Shown here: in pieces, positions 11,163 through 19,870 of the stretch
Layout: every line of letters starts with the position of its first letter
Position numbering within the stretch: the first letter of the stretch is position 1
NCBI GenBank assembly: GCA_023897205.1
Contig: JAHWDD010000003.1
Coordinates: 8,125,665-8,189,664, forward strand
Origin: Exophiala sp. HKRS030
Taxonomy: Eukaryota; Ascomycota; Eurotiomycetes; Chaetothyriales; Herpotrichiellaceae
Direction of reading: 5' to 3'
DNA length: 64,000 nucleotides
The notes under the pieces: generated by a model
What the model saw: only the letters and a program-made list of their open reading frames with translations
What the model was told of the DNA's origin: nothing
Database searches by the model: none
Position numbers and translations under genes: made by a program

Positions 11163-12286
11163 ATGGCGGCGGCACTCTTCTGGAGCTTGCTGCTCTGTCT
11201 ATCAATCTCCCTTTCCTGTACAGCACAAGACGTCGCATCTGCCTCCGCATCTGCCCCTTCGGTCCAGCTTGTCTACCAGTACCAAGGTGCCGTATGGGTC
11301 GAAAACTTGGCTGTGCGTCCTAACGGCTGGATTCTACCTGCGACCGCCTCATCGGCTATCCTCACTCAGATAAATCCCGTCAATGGGCAACAACAAGTCG
11401 TTCATGACTGGAGCGCCGTAGGAAGTTCCATCATGAGTATCACTGATGTTCAGCCTGATTTGTTCTTGGTCAACACCATGTACTGCGACTTGACTATTTT
11501 AGCTGTAGGGAAACTCTCTTTCTTGAACTTCCCGCGCCACTGATCTTGCCACAACCGGCAAGTCTCATATCAACCTGCGGGCCATGGCCATCGTTGGGTG
11601 AGTCCAGATTTGAACGAGACTAATAATGTTTATCCTTCTAGTGTACGCCTGGAACCGGCATCACATGGCTGGTTGACCTGCGAAAAGCTGGCCCTCCGTG
11701 CATTACGCAGTTGGCTAAAGGCCCTGATAATGCCAGTCTCCTCAATGGTGTCGCAGCACTGAACGACCGGCTTGTGCTTATGGTCGATCAAGCTCTCGGC
11801 GGCATTTGGGGAGTCGATGTTGTCCATGGCGGTGCTCGACTACTTTTCACAGACCCAGCATTGACAGATCCCACCTCGACAGGGAACGGCGTCAACGGCA
11901 TTCGTGTCGTAGGCAACACCTTGTACTACAACAACCCCAGCATTGGCACTTTTGGTCGTGTGACCCTCGACTCTTCCACTGGAGCCAAAATCGGACCAGT
12001 GAAAGTGATAAGCACTGGGCTTGAATGTGACGACTTTGAGGTTGACGACCAACAACGCTTTGCCTATATTACCAACCAACCTGATGAGCTTCTCAAGGTT
12101 GACTTGAAGACCGGTGTATACACCATTTTCGCAACCGGTCTGCCGGGCCCAACCACAGCCAGATGGAGAAGCAACAAAGACCGCGGAAAAGTTCTCTACG
12201 TCGGTACAACCGGTGGCATCGAGCAGTGGCTAGAGGGAAATGTAACTGTAGGAGGGGCTGTCTATCAGGTGACTGTCAAGACATAA
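11163..12286 (+). CDS. Secreted SMP-30/gluconolactonase-like beta-propeller protein
   Basis: Encodes a probable six-bladed propeller of the SMP-30/TolB-like superfamily. The N terminus MAAALFWSLLLCLSISLSCTAQ is a signal peptide with likely cleavage near Ala/Gln 21-22, so the protein is probably secreted. Family-type segments are WVENLAVRPNGWIL, GIRVVGNTLYYNN, AYITNQPDELLKVDL and GKVLYVGTTGGIEQW. The preferred model has one intron, 11505-11641: exon 11163-11504 joins 11642-12286 in frame for 328 residues, the usual size. The donor is GTAGGG. A better donor, GTGAGT, occurs at 11599 but no open path reaches it, so the 11480-11641 region may instead hold a frameshift. The enzyme substrate cannot be told from sequence. 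Confidence 0.7.
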
Positions 12287-12813
12287 AGTCGCCAGGTCGG
12301 GCCATGAAACAGGTTGTAAATAGGAAAACAGTACATAGCTTCTCCATCGGAGAGTCGAGACTGAGACAAACAGCGTCCCCACAGAGCCTGGCTTTCGATG
12401 AACTTTGCTGTAGGAAAGATTGGTCGTCATGATACTTCATGCCGGCACTGCTGAAGTTACCCCTGGGACTAACTCGATGAGACCTCGTTTAAAAGACATT
12501 TTTGATGAACCTGGAGTACGATATTTTGGTGTTTCTCGGGCACTGGAGAGCGTGTCCGTAGGCTCACAGACCTGAAAATGGAACCTGATTTCCGCTCCAA
12601 ATCTAATCTCCAGATGAAGAGAACCGGACCTTCCTTAATTGACCTAGACTCAGGCCCTTGTTAGCGGCTGGCCGAGTACTGCCAGGAGCTGGATCGAAGC
12701 TTAGGGTTCTTATGTACACTGAGGATTTGGACTAGTAAGGAGTGGAGAGCTCCACAGTTGGCCATGTGCTACCTCGCATCTAATCGGATTTGAGACATCG
12801 ACGGCTGCAGATT

Positions 12814-12980
12814 AATGAAAGGTGTTTGCAATCACATTTCGCTTACAAACCTAGCAGCCGAAGGTGGGCTCTTTTCGCTTCACAACAGCATTTCATTCCG
12901 ATATCCGCTAGATGGAGAAAGAGCCGTTGTGCTCTCGCAATCCCGAATCCTTCTTACCTGTTGAATGATAGGTTTTGCAA
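12814..12980 (+). repeat. Diverged direct repeat, copy B
   Basis: Partner of 10541-10700, same orientation, about 2.3 kb away. The best match is around 12850-12872 (CCTAGCAGCCGAAGGTGGGC against CCTAGCAGTCGAAAGGTGGG). Both copies are later followed by GCATCGG words. No terminal inverted repeats or coding capacity were recognised. Confidence 0.6.
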
Positions 12981-13233
12981 ACGTGCTTACATACTGTATC
13001 TTACAGTGCATCGGGGTTTTGAATGACCCAGGTGTCTGTCGCAGTGTACTCTGCAGATAGGGGTGAACTCATTACCCGGTAGGTATGTACCCAGGAGTGC
13101 TAGGTATATCCCTTACAAAGCAAGGAGGTAGGTGATGAGGACGAAGAAGACGATGAAGGCGTAAAGGATGAGGTGTATGGATGTGCACCAGGCGGCAGTG
13201 GGTGTCCTGCCAAGGCTGCGCACTAAGGTTAAA

Positions 13234-13380
13234 TACTCCGTACTTTGAGCAAAACAGTGAGACTTCCGAGGCACAAAAGACACGTGATTATGTACGATTA
13301 CTTTGCACATTGTGTACGGAGGGACAACTACCTACTACGGAGAATGTACTCCGTACTTAGCTACTTAGTACCACTCCGTA
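13234..13380. repeat. Cluster of TACTCCGTA / TACGGAG words
   Basis: Five copies within about 150 bases, in both orientations: TACTCCGTA at 13234 and 13347, ACTCCGTA at 13373, TACGGAG at 13336 and TACGGAGG at 13315. The same word occurs at 10733 and 21059. It is a dispersed short element or a binding-site cluster; no function can be assigned. Confidence 0.5.
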
Positions 13381-13818
13381 GGTCAGATTTGGCCTGCGCA
13401 CGGCCTGCGCCGCCCAAAAGCGCCGACCGTGCCCCTCCAAACCCCCTCCTAACCTCCTTCCCTGTGGTTACCTCCTTAACCCCCGCGCTTGGGGTGCCAA
13501 TAACAGCCGTAGGTACCCGTACCTGCCCAAAGCATCGCAAATGAGAACATTCACTACCTACTTCGTACACTTAACCCGAGGACAACTTCTCCAAATTCCG
13601 TCATCTCACATTATCCAATCGCCAGCATCAACTCCTCTATAATCCCAACTTTCCCCATATGCTACTCGCCGCCGATGCTTCTGATTGACTGATTCATACG
13701 TCCCACACGCAGGAACACAGCGCCTTTGCTGACGACTCATAATTTTTTCTCACCTGCTAACTGACTGGCCTGCCGACTCGTCTCGCGCCGTACTCTTCTT
13801 TTCTTTCCTCAGATCTCC

Positions 13819-15404
13819 ATGAACATCAATCTTGCAACCACCACCGCCGCTGTTCGCTCTGCTTCCCGTACTGTCATCGCCGCTCGAGACCCGACCAACA
13901 TCCTCCCGGTTGCCAACCCAATCGTCGTAGGGCGAGATCCGCCTTGGTTGTCGAGATCCACCATCCGACGCCGGCGCAACATGTCATCCACTGCGAGCTT
14001 AGAAGCCAAGTTCGCTCCTGCGAAACGCGTTGCCGGTCAAAAGCAAGATGTGTGGTCCATAATCAACGAGGCTGCAGCTGCTAGTCCTGTACAGCCCATT
14101 GTGAATATGGGGCAAGGATTTTTGTAGGTCTGCCGTGGTTGCAAAAATGTCTTATACATATATATATATATATCCATCATACTGACTTGATATGATCGCA
14201 GTGGCTATAATCCTCCTCAGTTCATCTTAGACGCTGCCAAAGGTGCCCTTGACAGAGTGGACTGCAATCAATATGCCCCAACCAAAGGACGACCTAGACT
14301 GAAGAAAGCACTGGCTGATGCATACTCCCCATTCTTTGGACGAACTTTGAACCCGGACACCGAGGTCACCATTACAACTGGAGCAAATGAGGGTTGGTCT
14401 CCCAATTCAAAGGAGAAGAAAACCCTACGGCTGACCACCATCATATGACAGGCATGCTGAGCGCATTTATGGGTTTCATCGAACCCGGTGACGAAGTCAT
14501 CATCTTCGAACCTTTTTTTGACCAGTACCTCAGTAACATAGAAATGCCTGGTGGCGTCATTCGATACGTTCCATTACAACCACCCTCAGATGGTGCTGAG
14601 AGGACGTCTTCCGCTGCTAACTGGTCCATTAATTTCGACGAGCTGGAGAAAGCGTTCAATTCCAAGACCAAAATGATTGTGCTCAACTCTCCTCACAACC
14701 CAGTTGGCAAAGTTTTCAGCAAAGAGGAATTGCAAAAGATTGGAGACTTAGCTCTGAAGCACGATGTCATCATTCTGTCCGATGAAGTCTACGATCGTCT
14801 GTACTATGTTCCTTTTACACGAGTAGCCACACTTTCCCCCGAATTGGCAAACATCACCCTCACAGTCGGATCAGCCGGTAAGAATTTCTATGCAACAGGC
14901 TGGCGGGTAGGATATCTGATCGGTCCACCGCATCTCATCAAATATGTTGCAGCGGCTCATACCAGAATCTGCTATTCCAGCGTCTCTCCGCTGCAGGAAG
15001 CCGCAGCTATTGGATTTGAGCAAGCCGATAAAGAGGGTTTCTGGGATCAAGCTGTTAAAGATATGAAAGCCAAGGTCGATCGATTCACACAGGTATTTGA
15101 TGAACTCGATATCCCTTACTCGATCCCCGAGGGTGGCTATTTCGTGCTCGCCAACTTGAGCAAAGTCAAATTACCCCAAGGATATACGTTTCCCGACCAC
15201 GTCAAAGATCGACCCAGGGATTTCAAAATGGCTTGGTTTTTAATCATGGAGCTCGGTGTGGCGGCAATCCCTCCAACCGAGTTCTATACTGACGAGCGTG
15301 CTCATTTAGCAGAGGACTGGATGAGATTCGCAGTATGTAAAAACGATGACATCCTAGATGATGCCAAGGAGAGACTTCGGGGTTTAAAGAAATACTTTTC
15401 ATGA
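13819..15404 (+). CDS. BNA3: Kynurenine aminotransferase (class I/II PLP enzyme)
   Basis: Transaminates kynurenine to kynurenic acid; fold-type I PLP enzyme of the Bna3/KAT family. Three exons, 13819-14123, 14202-14392 and 14452-15404, give 482 residues. Junctions rebuild GQGFFGYNPPQF and GANEGMLSAFMGFIEPGDEV. Other landmarks are LNSPHNPVGKVF, ILSDEVYDRLYY, the PLP lysine in SAGKNFYATGWRVGY (about K309) and a C-terminal MRFAVCKND. The first 54 residues are rich in Ala, Arg and Ser with RRRR before a second in-frame ATG (13981, MSSTASLEAKF). This looks like a mitochondrial presequence with an alternative cytosolic start. Intron 1 contains a short TA run (14158-14172). Confidence 0.93.
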
Positions 15405-15796
15405 CAGAAATAATCTAGATAAGGAAATAGACAGAGAATTCGCTTTAGCAGTTCAAACGTAGACATAGAAGAGAGAAGTTTGATATCGTAGGACTATGAC
15501 TCCTTGAATTTCGACACCGTGATGTTACTGCTTCTTAATTGGGTTGCGCAGGAGAACTCAGCCTTGCCAGGACTTTGGCGGGTTCGGCCTTGGCCCTGTG
15601 GCCACTTTACGCGACGCGTCGGCGCATGATTATTTATTTCATCATTTTCCAAACACATACAAGCCGACCACTCCCAGATAAGTTTGAAACATCGCTGTCG
15701 GCTTATTATTCTACAAAACATTTCAATTCCTCCAACCTTTTTTATGTGATTCGTGTTCTCCAGTGATTGGCGATATTCTAGAATGGCCGAGTCAAC
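15405..15796. other. Spacer upstream of MGS1 with overlapping short uORF
   Basis: 392 bases between two plus-strand genes: BNA3 3' end and MGS1 promoter/leader. An ATG at 15783 opens a 15-codon frame that overlaps the MGS1 start out of frame. Nothing else was seen. Confidence 0.5.
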
Positions 15797-17536
15797 ATGG
15801 TCAACTGTCCAATCTGCGGCAAATCGGTGAAACAGTCCAACATCAATAACCACATCGATTCAAATTGTATTCAGGACATCGAATCTGATACTTTTCCCTC
15901 CTCGACACAGCCGACTTCGACCCTCAACGTCGCCACCTTCTTCAAGACTCCTGCCAAACGAGATGGCTCCGCCGCATTTTTTTCGGCGTCGCAGCCTGTA
16001 CATACATCCCCGAGTGTAACCAATAGTAGACCGGAATCTACACCCCTCAAGAGATCCTTTGATACGATATCTGCAAAGACGAACGGGGCTAGCAATGTTA
16101 ATGACGCCCATCAAAATGGACTATCTGTGAAGAAAAGCCCACCTGAGAACCACAATGGCACTATTGATACAGATCAAGCCACAAATACTGCACCTTCCAA
16201 GAAACACAAACCCAATGCTCTCGACAAGGCTGCCCCATTAGCTGAACGCATGCGTCCCAGAACACTTTCCGAAATCTCAGGACAAGAACTCGTCGGCCCT
16301 AATGGTCTCCTTCGTGGCCTCATCGAAGCCGACCGTGTACCCTCAATGATCCTTTGGGGTGGCGCAGGAACTGGGAAAACCACGATTGCGCGCGTCATTG
16401 CCAGTATGGTCGGAAGTCGCTTCGTTGAGATCAATTCCACCAGTTCAGGCGTCGGAGAAGTGAAGAAGATCTTTGCAGAAGCAAAGTCTGAACTGGGTCT
16501 GACGGGGCGCAAGACAATTATTTTCTGTGACGAAATCCATCGCTTCAGCAAGTCGCAGCAGGATGTATTCTTGGGACCTGTGGAGGCTGGTCTAGTGACT
16601 TTGATTGGTGCCACGACGGAAAATCCAAGTTTCAAGGTTCAGAATGCTCTCCTTAGCCGCTGTCGGACTTTTACATTGGCAAAATTGAACGATGGTAATG
16701 TGGTGGAAATTTTAAACAGAGCGTTAGAGAGGGAAAAGGAGAGATACAACCCGTCGGAATTGGTCGATGAAAGTCTGATACGGTATCTGGCAGCATTTGC
16801 GGATGGCGACGCGAGAACGGCTTTGAATCTGCTCGAATTGGCCATGGAGCTCAGCCAACGCAAGGACATGACCCTGGAAAAACTTAAGGACGCCTTGACC
16901 AAGACATTGGTCTATGATCGAGCTGGTGACCAGCACTACGATACAATCTCCGCATTCCACAAGTCTGTCCGAGGTGGTGATGCTGACGCCGCATTATATT
17001 ACCTCGCAAGGATGATTCAATCCGGTGAAGATGCGCTCTACATCGCTCGAAGAATGATTGTAATTGCATCGGAAGACGTCGGTCTCGCAGACAACACAAT
17101 GCTACCACTCGCAACAGCAGCATATACTGCCGCCGAGAAAGTTGGTCTTCCCGAAGCCAGAATCAACTTAGCACATGTCACAGTCGCATTATGCCACGCA
17201 CCGAAATCAACAAGAGCATACCGAGGTCTTGCTAACGCGATGCATGCACTACAGGAACCTGGTATAGCCGGCTTACCGATTCCAATCCATCTGCGTAATG
17301 CGCCGACGCGACTGATGAAAGAATTAGGCTATGGAAAGGAATATAAATATAATCCCGACTATGTCGATGGTAAGGTCAAACAGGATTACCTCCCTGAAAA
17401 ATTGCAGGGGAGAGTATTTTTGGAAGACTTGGATTTGGGAGATCAGTATGACGAGGATCTCGAAAACGAGGTGGATCCTATTGGTTCCGGTTCACCGAAT
17501 GGGTTTGGAAACACTGATGGAGGGCCGCCAGGTTGA
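15797..17536 (+). CDS. MGS1: Mgs1/WRNIP1-type AAA+ ATPase (RarA family)
   Basis: Clamp-loader-like ATPase acting at stalled replication forks in the nucleus, with PCNA and polymerase delta. Single exon, 579 residues. An N-terminal UBZ4 ubiquitin-binding zinc finger is visible as C4-x2-C7-x11-H19-x4-C24. A disordered linker with FF-containing segments follows. The AAA+ core has PLAERMRPRTLSEISGQE, Walker A GGAGTGKTT (about 187-195), Walker B IIFCDEIHRF, sensor 1 LIGATTENPSF and the arginine-finger region LLSRCRTF. The C-terminal RarA tetramerisation domain carries GGDADAALYYLARMI, EDVGLADN and the Y-KYNPDY motif. Length and motif order fit the family. Confidence 0.95.
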   Translation: MVNCPICGKSVKQSNINNHIDSNCIQDIESDTFPSSTQPTSTLNVATFFKTPAKRDGSAAFFSASQPVHTSPSVTNSRPESTPLKRSFDTISAKTNGASNVNDAHQNGLSVKKSPPENHNGTIDTDQATNTAPSKKHKPNALDKAAPLAERMRPRTLSEISGQELVGPNGLLRGLIEADRVPSMILWGGAGTGKTTIARVIASMVGSRFVEINSTSSGVGEVKKIFAEAKSELGLTGRKTIIFCDEIHRFSKSQQDVFLGPVEAGLVTLIGATTENPSFKVQNALLSRCRTFTLAKLNDGNVVEILNRALEREKERYNPSELVDESLIRYLAAFADGDARTALNLLELAMELSQRKDMTLEKLKDALTKTLVYDRAGDQHYDTISAFHKSVRGGDADAALYYLARMIQSGEDALYIARRMIVIASEDVGLADNTMLPLATAAYTAAEKVGLPEARINLAHVTVALCHAPKSTRAYRGLANAMHALQEPGIAGLPIPIHLRNAPTRLMKELGYGKEYKYNPDYVDGKVKQDYLPEKLQGRVFLEDLDLGDQYDEDLENEVDPIGSGSPNGFGNTDGGPPG

Positions 17537-18157
17537 GGCAGAAAGAAATTGCGAATACTGAACATTCCCGAATATCTCGAAGAGCTTGCACGGAGATGTC
17601 ACATGACTCACCTTCCGGTACCGTGATCAATGCCCTTGCTGGTTTGCAGGAGTCCATGAAAGAGTCTAACAAGGAGAAGCAATGGGCTTTGCCCTAGGCG
17701 ATCGGCTGTCTCATAATCCATTTTGTTGCGGTGACCAGATTCAGATATGGTCGTGGTTCTTCACGTCTACGAGCTCGCAGCCGAAGAAGTCGAAAATGCT
17801 TATCTCCAAAGTCAAATTGCTGCAGTTCAATCCACTCAGGAATTGGGGGAAAGGTATTCCGACATCAAGCTCTCTACTGAAGGCCTGTTCGAACTGGTGG
17901 TTCGACATTCCAAGACATAATTTTATGGACTACATGAACGTCGAGCTGGCGCAACACGATCCGGGCTCGTGTTCGATCTTACAACATGTTCACTGAATGG
18001 TCAGAGATATTGCTCGCAAGCTTGGCTTTTCAACTCAATCTTGGTTCTCGTATAGCATCAAGCTTGATCCAGATTGCCCCGCCGCGAGCATGTTAACCCC
18101 TTCGAACCCAACTCAACGACCAAAATTCATCACCTCAACAGAGTAAAGTAGTCGGCA
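17537..18157. other. Spacer between MGS1 and HET gene; holds a 57-codon ORF
   Basis: 621 bases. It contains the MGS1 3' region, a short plus-strand ORF described separately (17747-17920) and the HET-gene promoter. Nothing else was recognised. Confidence 0.5.
17747..17920 (+). CDS. Possible small ORF, 57 residues, unknown
   Basis: ATG-started frame beginning MVVVLHVYELAAEEVENAYL and ending VRHSKT. Its composition is protein-like: a predicted amphipathic helix rich in Glu, Ala and Gln, followed by a short hydrophobic segment. The same frame continues open for about 50 codons beyond the TAA. It could be a relic of a larger gene or chance. No family recognised. Confidence 0.2.
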   Translation: MVVVLHVYELAAEEVENAYLQSQIAAVQSTQELGERYSDIKLSTEGLFELVVRHSKT

Positions 18158-19870
18158 ATGGCTCAATATACGTACCAACTGCTACACGGCGTGCTGGACA
18201 TTCGGCTGTTGAGGCTACTACCCGCAACAGACAACGAACCTCTATCATGCGAGATCGTTACCGCTTCTCTAACCTCTGACATCCCATTCACCGCGCTCTC
18301 ATATGTCTGGGGCAGCGACGTGCGATGCTTTACTGTGAAAACCTCGCAGGGTTTCATCCGTATAACGGCGTCACTCAACGCGGCCTTGAGAAGTCTCCGC
18401 TCCCAGACTCAATCTCGCCTGATATGGGCTGATGCCGTCTCGATCAATCAGTCAAGCAACACAGAGAAAAGCCACCAGGTCAGTCTCATGGGACGCATCT
18501 ATGGTGCAGCATCGAATGTCGTGGCTTATTTGGGGCCCGAATCCGACGGGAGTCATCTGATACCTGCACTTTTGCGAAAGCTCGCACAAGCGGAATTGGG
18601 CCAGATGATCGATCAATCGTTTCGCCCTGGACAAAAAGGATTACCTCCAGATTCAGATCCGTCGTGGGTGGCTTTGAGGGCATTCCTGCGCCGACCGTGG
18701 TTCAGAAGGGTATGGATCTTGCAAGAATCTGTTGTCAACCCCGAAATCTACCTGACGTGCGGCAATTGGACTGAGCGGGCCGATTTACTTATGGAAGTTG
18801 GTCGGAAGGCCATGAACGTCATGGTCCATGTCAACCACATGCTACCCAACTTTGGGCAAGATGGTCCTGAATTCAAATCATGCTTCCAACTTCGGGCCAT
18901 GAACCTGGCGAGAAAAATGATATCCGACGGACAGGTGTTGAAGCTACAAGACGTCCTCTCGAATTTTGGCAGGGCCGACGCCACCAAGGCGCGTGATCAT
19001 CTGTTTGGACTCTTGTCGCTGGCAAGCGAAAGAAACGACCCTGCGCTATATCCTGACTACGAGGAGCCGCTGGAGTCAGTTTGGCGTCGATACACGTTCT
19101 TCATGATCCGTCACTACAACTCCCTGGACGTTCTCTCACTCGCAGGCCTCCCTTCGTCTCCCACACAAAACACCTCCCGCTTCTCCTCGTGGACGCCGGA
19201 CTTTACTGTGTCTCGAGTTGAGAAGATGTCGCTGGTGCAAAGGACAGGGCACTCGACGTTTCGAGCCGGCGCATCCGGAACGGCTATCACAGTACGACGG
19301 GACATGTCAAGTCCAGACACACTGTTCATCACAGGCACCTTTGCCGACACGCTCGAATACGTGGGACACGAGGTGACGCAAGCGGATGACAGCTATGATA
19401 ATACTCTCCTCCCGCTGGAGTTCCAGAGACTCATCAACACCCTCTCGATCTACCCGACAGGCGAGCCCCTAGCGAGCGTCGAGCGACGTACCTTGACCGG
19501 CGATCTGCAAGGCCACGAATCCGCCTGGCAACGCCTCAAAGAATGTCTCAAACTCGACATGCCATACCGACTTCGCGAATACAAAGAAATCATCGGCGAC
19601 GAGGCAGTATTCAGTACCGCGATCGACAAGCTGACGGTCAACCGAAAGTGTGCTTCAACGAGCAATGGCTATGTCGGGTTCGTGCCTGAGTCTGCGAGAC
19701 CAGACGATCTGGTGTTTTTACCCAGTGGTGGAAAGGTTCCGCTGATCTTGCGAGCGGGTGAGGGCACATTCAGCTTGAGACTGGTCGGAGACGCGTATGT
19801 TCATGGCATCATGTATGGAGAGTTGTGGCAGTTGGGCATGTTGAGGGAGATGGAAGTTCGAGTGTATTGA
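18158..19870 (+). CDS. HET-domain protein
   Basis: Single-exon HET protein of 570 residues, a common size for the HET family. The HET domain covers about residues 45-205: FTALSYVWGSD, the strand/helix ITASLNAALRSLR, LIWADAVSINQ, the VVAYLGPES strand and RRPWFRRVWILQE. The C-terminal region has GYVGFVPESARPDDLV and the closing GDAYVHGIMYGE element often seen at the end of these proteins. The family acts in non-self recognition and cell death. Unlike the two HET genes at the left it lies alone on the plus strand among housekeeping genes. The partner is unknown. Confidence 0.9.
   Translation: MAQYTYQLLHGVLDIRLLRLLPATDNEPLSCEIVTASLTSDIPFTALSYVWGSDVRCFTVKTSQGFIRITASLNAALRSLRSQTQSRLIWADAVSINQSSNTEKSHQVSLMGRIYGAASNVVAYLGPESDGSHLIPALLRKLAQAELGQMIDQSFRPGQKGLPPDSDPSWVALRAFLRRPWFRRVWILQESVVNPEIYLTCGNWTERADLLMEVGRKAMNVMVHVNHMLPNFGQDGPEFKSCFQLRAMNLARKMISDGQVLKLQDVLSNFGRADATKARDHLFGLLSLASERNDPALYPDYEEPLESVWRRYTFFMIRHYNSLDVLSLAGLPSSPTQNTSRFSSWTPDFTVSRVEKMSLVQRTGHSTFRAGASGTAITVRRDMSSPDTLFITGTFADTLEYVGHEVTQADDSYDNTLLPLEFQRLINTLSIYPTGEPLASVERRTLTGDLQGHESAWQRLKECLKLDMPYRLREYKEIIGDEAVFSTAIDKLTVNRKCASTSNGYVGFVPESARPDDLVFLPSGGKVPLILRAGEGTFSLRLVGDAYVHGIMYGELWQLGMLREMEVRVY

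Larger units (their letters stand above)
12287..13818. other. Spacer with repeat copy B and kynurenine aminotransferase promoter
   Basis: 1.53 kb without a supported gene. It holds repeat copy B (12814-12980) and a cluster of CTCCGTA words (13234-13380). Just before the BNA3 ATG, 13756-13812 reads like a 3' splice site: CTAACTGAC, a pyrimidine-rich tract, then CTCAG. The aminotransferase transcript may therefore have a leader intron. Confidence 0.5.
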
